64,000 bases of DNA from Mesocentrotus franciscanus (lineage: Eukaryota; Echinodermata; Echinoidea; Camarodonta; Strongylocentrotidae). The stretch covers positions 21,628,800 through 21,692,799 of the forward strand of contig CP137682.1 in NCBI GenBank assembly GCA_037976565.1, given 5' to 3'. Of the stretch, positions 23,215 through 55,199 are shown in pieces; within the stretch, counting starts at the first letter, position 1, and every line of letters begins with the position of its first letter. Both the position numbers and the translations under genes were made by a program. The notes under the pieces were generated by a model. That model made no database searches. It was not told the origin of the DNA and worked only from the letters and a program-made list of their open reading frames with translations.

Positions 23215-23488
23215 TATATATATCAAATGTATGTTGTCACTGATACATGCTTTTAATTGTTATGAGAAGTGACCCACTATATTTTGTCATCAACTCTACA
23301 CGTCTATGCAAAATTGAAGACAGTACCATATACCTGTATTAATGATAATGTCAGTAGTCTATTATCAACTATAAATAGTAAGCTTTGTACGAAATTACAT
23401 TTTATATATGAATAAAGGTGTTTTTATATTATAAACATAAGGCTGTTACAACTCTATATGGTCATTCCTTGCAGAGAGCAAACATATT

Positions 23489-23697
23489 GGCCCGAATTCA
23501 CAAAGGAGGTTTACATTTAACCCATGGTTTAAACCTTCATTTACATAACCCATGGTTTAAAATTGGCGCAAAATAAGCGTACCTTGCCTTGCGCGCGTCT
23601 AATATTGAACCTCTGACTTGTGTCGCGCTTATTTTGGGTTATGTAAATGACGGTTTAAACCATGGGTAAATGTAAACCTCCTTTGTGAATTCGGGCC
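23489..23697. mobile_element. 209-bp palindromic MITE
   Basis: GGCCCGAATTCACAAAGGAG at the left is exactly inverted as CTCCTTTGTGAATTCGGGCC at the right. Inner AACCCATGGTTTAAAC and CATTTACATAACCC also pair with the other arm. Confidence 0.82.
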
Positions 23698-23700
23698 ATA

Positions 23701-24020
23701 GGGTGGTATTCCGATAGCGCGAACTAAGTTAAGCTCGGCTTAACTAGTTCACACTTTTATGGAGTGCCTGTTGCCAACTCATTTTCCCTGTACAGATTAT
23801 TTTAATCCTGCAATGAAAAGTGTCCAAAAATAATTTTGCAATGAAATGGGAAGAAAAAGATAATATGAGTATGAACTGAATTTCAATAAAGTCTTTGGTA
23901 GATTATCTTTGTCATGAATATTGAAGGAGGAAGATGACACATAGCATTCCATAGAAGTGTGAACTAAAATTCTTGTTTAGTCTGGACTTAGTCCCGGCTT
24001 AACTTAAGAGAATACCACCC
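23701..24020. mobile_element. 320-bp MITE with ATA on both sides
   Basis: GGGTGGTATTC at the left and GAATACCACCC at the right. Inner AAGTTAAGC and GGCTTAACT pair with GGCTTAACTTAAG. ATA flanks both ends (23698-23700 and 24021-24023), compatible with a 3-bp PIF/Harbinger-type duplication, though not proof of it. Confidence 0.72.
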
Positions 24021-24029
24021 ATAAAGTTT

Positions 24030-25200
24030 GAGAGAACATAATAGAGGGAGAACGATAATCACAGTGGTTATGAGAATGATGATAGTGTTGCTGATGATGA
24101 TGATCTACCCTTCTTTCAAATTGTATAAACTCCATGATGATGGTGATGGCGACGGTGGTAATGACAAGTTGGTGGTGATGAGATTGGCGATGATGGTGGT
24201 GGTGGTGTTGGTGATAATGACTTTGATGATGATGGTGGTGGTGATGATGATTTCCCTTCTTTCAAATTATATAATCTGCACGATGGTGGTGATGATGCTA
24301 ATGATTGTGGTGGTGATGATGATCTCTCTCTTCTTTCAAGTTTTAACACTTTTTCATTTTTCCCTGTCCCATTCCTCTCTCCTCTTTCTGTCTTACATAC
24401 ACACATCTGTCTCTCTCTCTCTCTCCCTCTTTCTCTCACACACATACACGCAGTCAGTATTATTCTCATTTAAGTTCACCTTTTTGTTTTCACTTTATCC
24501 TTTCCTCATTCCTCCCTCTCTCTCTTTCTTTTCCTCCCCTTGCACTTGCCTTCACTTTCTCCGACCATTCTATTTCTTTCTTTCTTTCTTCCCACCTCGG
24601 TCGCTTCTCGTTTTCTTTTAAGTCATTGTTACCCATCCCTAAGCCTCTTCATGTCCTCTTTGTCTCAAACTTGCTCTCAACACACCGTCTCCTGATTCAC
24701 ACCACCCCTCTCTCTCTCCACTACCACGCACATCTCTCTCACCTTTCTATTCTGTCTCTTTCCACTACACCGCCCCTCTCACTTGCTCTCTCTCTCTCCT
24801 TTAACCTCCACCTCTCTCCTTTTTATTCTATTATGTATATCTTCACTATCTCTCTCACCTCTACCCCCCTCTCGGTACCCCATCTTCCTAACTTCTCTTT
24901 GTAACTTTTACGTTTTAATGTCTCTCTACACTACCCCATACCTCTCTCTTTCTATTCTCTTTCTCTCTCTCTCTCTCATCTACCCCTCTTTCTACTCTGC
25001 TTCTCTCCACTGAAAATCTCCCATTTGCTCTCCTCTAACCCCACCCTCTCTCTTTCTCTTTCAATTCTGCATCTCTCACTTGCTCTTCTCTTCTCTACCC
25101 CATCTGTCTAACTTCTCTTTAACTTGTCTTCCTACTATGTCTCTCTCCACTACACATCCCTCTCTCTTTCTCTCATCCGACCTCTGCCCCCCCCCCCTCC
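24030..25200 (+). repeat. Low-complexity block: GATGAT/GGTGGT then CT-rich
   Basis: 24060-24330 is imperfect GAT/GGT trinucleotide repeat containing two copies of a TTCTTTCAAATT segment. 24340-25200 is almost entirely pyrimidine on the plus strand. Open frames here are composition artefacts. Confidence 0.85.
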
Positions 25201-25208
25201 CTCTCCCT

Positions 25209-25552
25209 ATAGAGTGGTGAAGTGTGACGTCATCAAAAAATCTATTTTTGGAATTTTTCAATTTTTTCTTCATTTTCCAAAAGACCACCAAAGATAATGT
25301 CCAAATGTCGAAAACCAATTGAATAGGTTAAGTATTGGCTGAGATATGACCATCTGAATAAAAAGATTGCCTATGGGAACTCAGTGTTATATTGCTCTGG
25401 CTCCTGATGTTATGAGCCAGAGCAATATAACACTGAGTTCCCATAGGCAATGGACATTTGGACATTATCTTTGGTGGTCTTTCGGAAAATGAAGAAAAAA
25501 TTGAAAAATTCCAAAAATAGATTTTTATGACGTCACAGCTTTGGTACTCTAT
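25209..25552. mobile_element. Foldback MITE with a perfect 38-bp hairpin at its centre
   Basis: The outer arms TGACGTCATCAAAAAATCTA and TAGATTTTTATGACGTCA are inverted, as are TTTTCAATTTTTTCTTCATT and its near-complement at 25489. The centre is a separate perfect inverted repeat (25366-25403 and 25414-25451). Confidence 0.82.
25366..25451. repeat. Perfect 38-bp inverted repeat with a 10-nt loop
   Basis: ATTGCCTATGGGAACTCAGT begins the left arm. The right arm from 25414 to 25451 is its exact reverse complement over 38 bp, separated by CTGATGTTAT. No mismatches. Confidence 0.93.
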
Positions 25553-25733
25553 TGTCCCCTTCCAGTTTGTATACCTAGTGTGTAATACTGCATTGATGAC
25601 AAGGTGCCCATTCATGTACAATTTGCATCATTTTTGCTTTAATACTCAACCTTTCCTTATCACAGTAGACAAATATGGACTAAAAATCCAATATATAAAC
25701 ATCAGTGAAAAGGACATAATTAAAATATGGATC

Positions 25734-25914
25734 ATAGCGTATTGAGAGAAATAGTTGTGACACGTGCACACATATGAGATCAATGCATGGAGCACCAAAT
25801 AGTTCTCTCCCATAGAGATTGTATGTGAAAGGGAACTACCGGTATTTGGAGCTCCATGAATTGACCTTTGATCAATGTGTGTGCGTGTCACAACTATCTC
25901 TCTCAATACGCTAT
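25734..25914. mobile_element. 181-bp MITE
   Basis: ATAGCGTATTGAGAGAAATA at the left is answered by TATCTCTCTCAATACGCTAT at the right. GTTGTGACACGTGCACACA pairs with GTGTGTGCGTGTCACAAC. A diverged relative is at 21173. Confidence 0.82.
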
Positions 25915-27108
25915 TATATGGACAAGAAAGCAAAGAGTAATGACACTTTGTAGAGGATAATAAATCAGGGTGATATATTAAAAATAAATGTTCCTCATTA
26001 TGTCCAGAAAGTTGTACAAATATGCAAGAACAATTAAGTCAAATAATTATGATTTCCTACTCATCTGAAGGTGTATAACATACAAGAATACGGGCGGAGT
26101 ATTTCAGTAAAGGTTAATTTTGTTATTCTGAAGCGGGAGGTCTGGGCAGGGTTTAAACCTGGTTTAAAGTGTGTGGCTTTCGAGAGTACGGGCCAATGGC
26201 ACTAAAATCTACACTATTAACATTGACATTCACTACTATAAAGCACATCATGAAGGCAGGAAAGAGAAGGTAGTAGAGAGTACAAACTGAAATATCAAAT
26301 TTACAACCACACACATCGTGTGGAAGATAGGAATATTAGTTATTTACAGATAAATATCCAATTATATACATCTATCATATATCATAAATACATATGTAAA
26401 TTCATTTGGCATTATTAGGTCATGTGGTTTTACCAACTTTCAATAAGTGTCCCCATTGAAAGTTAACAGGTTGTGCATTGAAGAGTGGTTTCACTGCAGC
26501 AGTCTATATGTTCTTACTTGATGAATTTGGTCACTTGATAATTTCAGTCAATCAGCATGTTTACACACGAGACCCTGGAGGCAACCATGACAGAATTTTC
26601 AACCAATTAAATTAAGCATTGAAATGAAACTCCGAGGCCTATTGCTGCAGAAGTGTAATAGACTGTTTAGATGCGCATTTAACAGAATTGTGGATAGTAT
26701 ATTTGTGAAAACATAAACAGTTCATTGCCTTTTGCCACAAATCAGTGTGTACATGGAAAGAGACACTTAAATGTGGGAAGTAAAAGAAAGTAACAGTATT
26801 TCTTAAATGATCTGCTGCTGACTGAAGCTCCCTCTACAGGCCACAGCAGTCACAACTCTGTATTTCATTTCTGGACAAAGCACGTCTTCATTTTCATTCC
26901 ATATAACTGTATTTCTTCAAGTGCCATTGCAGCAAATTTGCCACAGGCGATTCACAATATCCACAGCAGGTTGTCCATCTCTTCTTGGAAAGAATCTTTG
27001 CTTCAGGATCCCTTTGGGTCAAAGGCACTTCTTCCAATCAAATGCGAATGAGTGTCCAGTGTTCAACAGAGGATGTCATCTCTGTCCATCTGTCCGTCTC
27101 TCAATCAA
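25915..27108. other. Downstream flank of MORN1, no gene seen
   Basis: On the minus strand this region would hold the MORN1 3' UTR. I did not identify a polyadenylation signal with confidence or any coding exon. Confidence 0.4.
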
Positions 27109-47375
<20,267 letters not shown>

Positions 47376-47605
47376 CGTCGCAAATGATTCGCAAGTCTTA
47401 AGAAAGCAGTTTTCTGATTTGATGAAATATAGGCCAATTAGTTAGTATTGACCAATGAAATGGGTTGTAATGTTTTGGCTCACAATACCTTGACAACAAC
47501 AGTATACCACCTGTTGAAATTAACTACCCACCGTACTTGCGATGGACTTCTCCCCGACTTGTACTCTTTTAACCAAACGAACGGCGATAGACCTATTGAC
47601 GCAGG

Positions 47606-47992
47606 CAGTGGCGGATCCAGGGGGGGCCAGGGGCCCGGGCCCCCCCTAGAAAAAAAACAGGTAAAAACACCCTTTTTTTGAAAAAAAAAAGAAGTTGGGC
47701 CCCCTTCCCTGGCGCCCAAGGGGGGGGGGGTGGCGGTGGAAAAAATAACCCTTCCCGTAGGAAAAATTTTTCGGGTGCCAAAAAAAAAAAAATTGGGCTC
47801 ACGACCCCTGGCGCCCAAGGGGGGGGTGGAAAAAATTTCCCTTCCCGGAGGGAAATTTTTTTTTCGGGTGCCAAAATTTTTTTTTGCTCCCCCCCACTGA
47901 GCGAAAAATCGACCGGCACGATTTTCAAATTTTCGCACGAAGTGGGCCCCTTTTTAGGCCCCCTCCCTTGCCGCCGGCTGGATCCGCCCCTG
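47606..47992. mobile_element. 387-bp non-autonomous hAT element with exact 8-bp target duplication
   Basis: The left end CAGTGGCGGATCCAG and the complement of the right end (CAGGGGCGGATCCAG) match at 14 of 15 positions. GACGCAGG flanks both sides exactly (47598-47605 and 47993-48000). The interior has a duplicated CTGGCGCCCAAGGGGGG / CGGGTGCCAAAA module. It sits 231 bp upstream of the MORN1 ATG. Confidence 0.9.
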
Positions 47993-48049
47993 GACGCAGG
48001 CTCATGATTATCATGTTAATTATAAGGGATACAAAAGAAATTCAGAGCC

Positions 48050-48370
48050 TGTAAGAAAAGGCGAATAAATATCTTATCTATGAAGGAAAAGAAGAACAAA
48101 GAAAGAAAGAAACGGTAAAAAAGAAGAATAATAAAAAAAATTGAAAGACAGTTCAAAGCAGAAGAAGGAGAAAAAATGAGAACTTGAAGCAAAAAAGAAG
48201 ACAATGAATTAAAAAGAAGAAGGAGAAGAAGAAGAAGAAAAAGAAGAAGAAGAAGGAAGAAGAAGAAGAAGAAGAAGAAGGAGAAGAAGAAGAGGAAGAG
48301 GAAGAAGAAGAAGACGACGAAGAAGAAGCCGAGATGGAGAAGAAAGAGGAGGAGGAGGAGGAAGAGTAAA
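48050..48370 (-). repeat. (GAA)n purine-rich low-complexity tract
   Basis: GAAGAAGAA-type sequence with GAG and GAC interruptions. Open frames on either strand are artefacts. Confidence 0.9.
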
Positions 48371-49440
48371 ATGGCCACGTTCTTTGATTTTCTACCAAAT
48401 GTGCATGGTAACATTGGTATAGTGGGATATTGTTTTACAATTTTAGCATTGTCTTCAAAAGTTTATGAAGTACAACAGTGAATCAAAATAGAACGTAAAA
48501 CGAAAAAGCCATAAGATATTTGGCCTATTCAAATACATTTTTTTTGTAAATGTTTGTTGAACTGATTTTCTGTCATAAGAATGTACTAAAAAGGAGAAAT
48601 GAAATGGAAAAGAGAAATGAAATGGAAAGGGATCAAAGGACAGAAGGGGGAAAGGAATGAACTTAAAAAAATCAACTGAAAAACAGTTCCCTCTTGCGCA
48701 CGATTATTGTCATGACTCCATCGAGTTCAGTTTATATACCAACCGTGAGGCATTTTTTAGTTACGTAGGGCCCACTGGAGCCATAAAATACAGATCATAA
48801 TTAATGTTTTGGCCTTTCGGAGTCATGTTTGTTTGTTTAATTTGTTTGTTTGATTTTTTTTTAAAAGTGATTTATCTATACAGATTTCTAAAAGAGTGCA
48901 TACGGGCGCAGACGCGCTATATATTGTCAAGAATAAATAGGTCTATACAATTACATGAAAATGTCTTTTTAAAGGTCTAAAATGGCTGAAATTTAGGATC
49001 TCCCTTCCAACAGTATACTTTTACATCTTGAATACGATGAAATATTTTTATTGCCACAATGTTCTGATCGTATGAGGAGAACCTCCCTATACAGTACCAG
49101 CTCAGTATTGTGAGTTTCTTTTGAAAGTGAGGGAAGACTAGCAAGAATCAATAATAATCTCCGAATCTCAATGGCTTTATAAATTATGATCCATTCCCTT
49201 TGGAGTTAATTTTTTTTTATTTGAATATATTATGTTAATGATTCCATGAAACTTCAGCATAGCCCAGTACCACTATATTAGCCTCCTTCTGGCATTTATG
49301 GTAAAATGTTTTTAACATAATACATTCTAATAAAAGTCTTTACTTTCCAGTCGAAACAGATGATCATAATTATGTTTTTTTTGCAATTAAAAATCTAGTA
49401 ATTTTCTGTATATGTGAGGGACAGTGAGAGTCTGAGAGCG
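48371..49440. other. Stretch with nothing recognised
   Basis: AT-rich, no coding exon or element ends found. Confidence 0.4.
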
Positions 49441-49446
49441 AGAAAG

Positions 49447-49447
<1 letters not shown>

Positions 49448-49480
<33 letters not shown>
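49448..49480 (+). repeat. (GA)n microsatellite
   Basis: Uninterrupted GAGAGA run. Confidence 0.92.
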
Positions 49481-49482
<2 letters not shown>

Positions 49483-50054
49483 GGAAAGAAACAAGCGAAG
49501 ATTATCAAATTCACCCCATAAATCAAATGAAGTCAGGTATGATGAGAAACTCGAACAACATTACTTATTGCAGTTGATTAAAAATAATATTTTGGCGGGA
49601 AAGCGCGACATATAAAAAAAAAAAATTGTTGTTGTTGATAATAGGAAAGGAGAACAAAGCACAATATGTCAATGGATTTCTCGAAAAAAGAAAAATAAGG
49701 GCTTAAGGTGAAGGGGGGGGGTAGGGTTGCAAACAAATTCATATGGACGTCTTGGGAACTTCATCCCCAAAATGTACCTCTTTTTTGGATTTCAGCTGAC
49801 CCCCGACAAAACATAATTTCATAAAATACTTTTTCAGCCCGAATGCTCAAACGGGAAAGGCAGAAGTTTCGAGGAGATAGTATGAGTCGGTTAGCACAGA
49901 TTGATGTGAAATATGCAAAAGGACAGAGAGAGTGAGATAGAGGGAAGTGGGGTGAAGGGGGGGGGGGAGGTATTCAGAGTCACAGAGAGAGAGAGACAAG
50001 CGAAGATAATCCTAATCATCCCTTAAATCAAATAAAGTCGATCAATATATTACA

Positions 50055-50490
50055 ATGGTTCTAAACAGGACAATTACCCACCGGTAAAAATTATCCCCCT
50101 GGAAAATCCCCCCTCCGAGGACAATTATTCCCCGGAAAATACCCCGCAGGACAATTACCCCTGGAGGACAACTATCTTATTAGGGGTGGGGGTAATTGTC
50201 CTTGGTGGTATTTGTTAGGCCGGGGTGGGGGGAATCTTCCACGGGGAGGGGGTAATTGTCCTCGGGGGATAATAGTCATCGGGGGGAGGGGTGGTTGTAC
50301 TTGGGAGATAACTTTCTGGGGGTTATGTCCTGGGGTGAGGGGTAGTATGCCGGGGAGGGGGGGGGGTCATTTTCCGGGAGTGATTGCTTAGGGGGTAATT
50401 GTCCTGATATGATTGCAATTGATTCAAATAATTTGGCGAGAAAGCCTCTTGGGGTAGGTCATCCTTAAAAAGAGCCTATTTTTTAATGGT
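50055..50490. repeat. Degenerate C-rich to G-rich foldback minisatellite
   Basis: 50071-50170 has units such as GGACAATTACCCCTGGAGG with runs of C. 50180-50402 has the inverse type (GGGGGTAATTGTCCTTGG). The block begins with GGTTCTAAACAGGACAATTA and ends with GGTAGGTCATCCTTAAAAAG, both shared with the repeat at 7251-7530. Confidence 0.65.
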
Positions 50491-50698
50491 ATAAAAGCTG
50501 GCCCTATACTGTAAAGCTAGTCAAGACATACGTATTCTTTGCTTCCACTTTACTTTATTAACATACAATTATGTACACTCTCAGATATATTAGCAAAAAC
50601 AAATTAAGATACATGTATAACAAAAACGTGTGTAGAAAGACGTGAATGAATGAATGCAAGGTGATTCCCTTTTTGAGAACAATATACAAGACAAGTAT

Positions 50699-50705
<7 letters not shown>

Positions 50706-50738
<33 letters not shown>
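50706..50738. repeat. (AT)n microsatellite
   Basis: About 16 AT units. Confidence 0.9.
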
Positions 50739-50741
<3 letters not shown>

Positions 50742-53700
50742 TGTTTACATATTCAATACATTTCGGATATCAATAACACGTTACAGTAGTCCTGCAAATC
50801 CATGAACTTGTGAAATATATCAAAAATAAATTCAACGGCTTTCAGATGATTCTAGAATTTCTCAAGGCAATCAAAGAGCCTGTAAGAAGAGCGATTTTTT
50901 CAATACAGCTCGAACAAAGAGAATACATCTCTCACAACGCAACGTACATTGCAAGACTCCACTTCAATTTCCCTTATTCAGGTGTACTGCACATCAACTG
51001 ACAAAATCATTACATCACAGGCATTAATGGAAACGATCATTACAATATATAAACATACATGGAAAGACATTTATAATATACAGTAGTATAGATGTAATGG
51101 TATAAACACTGTACAGGAGCATTTTATGTTTGAAATATATAACTTGAAAGAAATTGTGATTGTAGATAAGAATAAACCTTTGACATTTTACAAGATATCA
51201 CATGGGTCTAATATCCTATTCAGATCTACTGATCATATAAAAAACAGAAACATAACTTACATTGCATCATTGTGATGGGAAATAGACACGCATTCTATAG
51301 ATACTATTAAATATAACGATAATAATTCTGAAAATCGAGAGATGTGTTCCATCAAACACCATTTTCCAAACTATTTAATGGAGATTTCTCTCCGTCTTAT
51401 TACCCCCTGTCTTACTCCTCTCTGTATTACTCTCTGTCTTACTACAAATACTGTTGTATGCATGTCTCAAAGAAGTCTAGATTGTAGGTATACACCATTT
51501 GATCTTGATTAGTTTAATACAAGAATATTATTACAACGCGATTGAAATGACTGATTCCTCTCTCTTACTCCCAAAACGAGTTTGACATGAAATGCCACAA
51601 ATATTGGGGATACCAATTAATGTGTATTTTACCTGTTTATATACTTGTGTATTTATCTATTTTGTTTTTGATGCTGTTATTTGTTTTATTATTACCAAAC
51701 AGGGCCTCATGGAAGACCACCAAATTGGTGATATGTGCCACCCTGTATAAATATCAGAAATAAATAAATAAATAAATAAATAAATTAGTTGAATACAAAA
51801 ATATTAAAACGAGATAGGGTAGACTCTCTCTAAATACAGTAATGGCAGTTGCATGTATGTCACAAAAATTGATAAATTACATGAAAAATATTATCATGAT
51901 GAGTTGAATACAAGAAATCAATATTTAAACGAGATAAGGTTAATTTCTCTCATATATTTAATACATCGACGACTGTTACATACATGCCACAAATACACTA
52001 TATTGTATGTACACACGATCTGATCACGATTTTATATAGGAATATCACAACGAGATCAAGATGACCAATCCCTCCTCTTGTTATTACATCAATAATACTG
52101 TTACATGCATGTCACAAACTAGTCTAGATTAGATCAAAGTTAGGATCATGATTAGTTGGATGTATCAGTTCTGGGATATGATGTAATGACAAAATACTTA
52201 AGGGTGATAACAATAATAACAATAATGGCACGACGTGTATGGTTCATATGGTTATATGGTTTGAATGGATTTCAAAGAGTACATTGAGTACAGAAACTAT
52301 TATTTTGTCACAATTTAACCAGCATATACATTTACCCTGCAAAAAAATAACCATACTTTATAACATTGTTTTTTCGTCAAACTTATTATGTTCATGAAGC
52401 ACGGCCATATATGGCATGTAATTCAAGATATAGAAATCAATAATGATTAATTTAAATTATGTCAACTCAAATCCAATGTGTATGGATGTTCTACTTCCAT
52501 TGGAGTAGAACTGAAGTAGATTGAAGAGCGAAACAAAATAAAAAAACATAATTCCAAAAGAATAGAATTGATTATATAATGATTATGGCATATTTACACA
52601 CAAGTCCTGTACATATCAGATATTTTATCATGTTTTTGTACATCTTATCAAGAAATGAGAATGTTCACTTCTTGACTATATACGATTAAATTTAGAAGAA
52701 AAACATGTTCAATACTTTAATGTCAAAAGCAAGAATTTATTGGATGCGACAGAACTAAGACTAAAGCGTGTTTAGATCGAGTATATACAATTTACACATG
52801 GTATTTTCAAAATCTTTCTTGATAATGGATGAATTGTCGGTTAAACAGAAAAAAGGGGATACAAATTACTTTACCCGTAATTCATGAAATAAATCCTGGT
52901 ATAACGGAAATTCTTACAGAATACAGTACATCTATCACCGTGATATATCAACAGGGTATATCAACAGATCCTTACGGATTAACACAATGCAATATACATG
53001 TATTGTCATCATCATTACAGTATAGCCAATATGAGTACACAGAAACAAGTTGGAATTGTATTAAACAATAAATAGAGAGTTTAGATTTGTTCAAATTCAG
53101 TTCGGTTCATTTCATATTTCACATTTCACGTTCCACATTGTCAGTTTTGTTTACCAGAAATGTAATGATAGTAACAATACAATTTCTTTTTGGATACAAA
53201 TATCTTCATAATTATATCAAATCACTTTTATTTGTTTGTAGTTACTTCTAAATTAAGGACTTAAGTAAAATTAGAAAGGAGGAAATGAAGAAGCCTAAGG
53301 TAAAATCATAGCTTGTTGGTTGTAGCCTGTATATCGTAGGCTCTTGTTTGTATTGCATAGATTGTTATAACATTATAACCATCTTATGGTTATTCTTTTT
53401 ACATCACCAGGAACCCCCTTTATAAAATTATATAAAATGGTAAGGGTTCACAAGCCATCAAATTTTTACTTATCTTGAAGCCTCAAGTGTGATTGAAATA
53501 AGTTTCTGGTTTTAATATATGCAAACTGATGGTATCCTAAGTACATGTACTTCTATTCAGAACTGAATAAATGTCATGAAATGAAATCTAAACAAAAGAC
53601 AAATCAATTGCTGCCCTTAGCCATCTGATATTTTATTCGAGTCTTTACGAAAAAAGACACTGAAACAATAAATGCAGGAGCTTAGTCAATCACGACAGGT

Positions 53701-55184
53701 TAGGGCGAAGGTATCTTTTTTTCTATACCATGCTTTCAGATTCAACGAGAAAACTACTGAGCCATTAATTTGTTTATACTTTTTTTAAAGACATTTTATA
53801 CCAGTAAATAAAAAGATGTTTACTGTGTGTTGCATTGTTTCCTCTATCTTATTCCTCTTCTCTGTCTGGGTTTCTTTTCTGTTAAATGTATCGTTCTATC
53901 TTTCGATTCCTTCTTAATACTGGCTTCCTTGTATATGCGCTCTCTCTTTCTCTCTTTACTAGGATATAATGTGATGTACTTGCAGTAAGCACAAAATGCT
54001 TTGCTCATAGGTCGAAGTGCTTTTGAAGAGGATGCAGAGAACTAAAAATTCGCCCCGAAAATTAATCGACCTTCTCCATAGGCTTCAACATAATTATAAA
54101 GTTATTAATTAAAAGTATCGAGACAGGGCATAAGCAGTAATATGTTTATGATATTATATTCCATGCATTTTAACTTGAGATATCCTTCAATTAGTATAAT
54201 TAGTTATTCGGTTAGCCTGGTTACCGCTACTCGACAAGATTCATTTTGAAGTCCGCAGTAGTCTGCTGCCAACACGTGGTCTGATGAGGGTCATCTTTCA
54301 ACGTTGATACGTTGTTGCTTGACGGTTAAACCACATATTACTTGAGCGTTGTAGTCAGTCATCTAACAACCACTTCTATGATTATGGAAACATAAGAATA
54401 CCAGAAATAATATATATATATATATATATATAATTATGGTTTTCTAAAAATAAGTACCTTTCAAATAAGCAATGTATTTTTGCGGTTGAATTTTAGAGAG
54501 GTAAATTCTATATTATCTATTAAAATAATCATAGTTTGATTTGATTTCATATGATGTTTATTTATTCCATATACATCAATATATTTACATTTACAATCTT
54601 ATAAATTTAGATGTAGAATAATGACATGGTAAATACTGAAAGGAGTCGTCTTAAGCATAAGCTTGAAGTGGCGTCCTCTCGAAAATGAAAATAAGAATAC
54701 ATACAATATGAAGCGATGCATGAAAATTGGGTTAGGAAGGAAGCAAGATTTTAAAAAATAGCATAGAAAGAGAAGGGACAGATAGGAGCAGGGAGGGAGA
54801 GAAAGTTACATTTATGATAGTATTGGGAGGAGTACATATATATCAAGTCAAGTTGTGCATGTATCAATAATCACCTTTTGACATTTACTATAAAACTATT
54901 TATGACAATAGGGACATTCTTAAAATAAATTATAGAGATTGAAATTCATGTACGTCAGATATCTAACGAGTAAATAGTTTACAATCAACATAGAAACTCC
55001 TTTTTTAACATTTAAATTCCAATCAGTAAGGCGATGGATTCAATCACATGTCTACATTCGAAGAAGAGAGATATTTATTGAAAATGCTAGGATATCATTT
55101 AGTAAAACCAAAATTAGAATTGAATTTGACTACTATTTGCAAGCAATTTCATATCGATAAAATAAGTTTGTTCAAAAAGGTACT
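50739..55184. other. AT-rich stretch without recognised coding exons
   Basis: May include the 3' UTR of the LRR gene: minus-strand AATAAA-type words occur near 54550 and 50550. A LINE tail sits at 51650-51786 and an (AT)n run at 54409-54431. Open frames here have no family resemblance. Confidence 0.35.
51650..51786 (+). mobile_element. LINE-like 3' end with (AAAT)n tail
   Basis: CAAACAGGGCCTCATGGAAG and ACCCTGTATAAATATCAG precede (AAAT)n at about 51760-51786, typical of a CR1-like retrotransposon terminus. No RT sequence is attached. Confidence 0.5.
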
Positions 55185-55199
55185 TCAAGCATTACATTT
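55185..55199 (-). CDS. Candidate terminal exon of the LRR gene
   Basis: After a good pyrimidine tract (TTCAAATCTTCCCTGCCAG) phase-0 reading gives KCNA and a stop. Phase fits the 55804 exon, but so short an exon is weak evidence. Confidence 0.3.
   Translation of the reverse strand, partial: KCNA

Noticed and set aside
24028..25013. Long Met/Val/Ser-rich and Ser/Leu-rich open frames
   Set aside because: Products of GAT/GGT and CT low-complexity DNA.
47480..47938. Overlapping open frames on both strands with Pro/Gly/Phe repeats
   Set aside because: They lie inside the hAT element with exact target duplication; the repeated module gives spurious frames.
48016..48414. Open frames with poly-Phe/Leu and poly-Ser
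   Set aside because: Translation of a (GAA)n tract; no coding signature.
52829..53071. 80-codon plus-strand frame in AT-rich sequence
   Set aside because: No domain, no supporting splice sites, and the composition matches the surrounding non-coding DNA.
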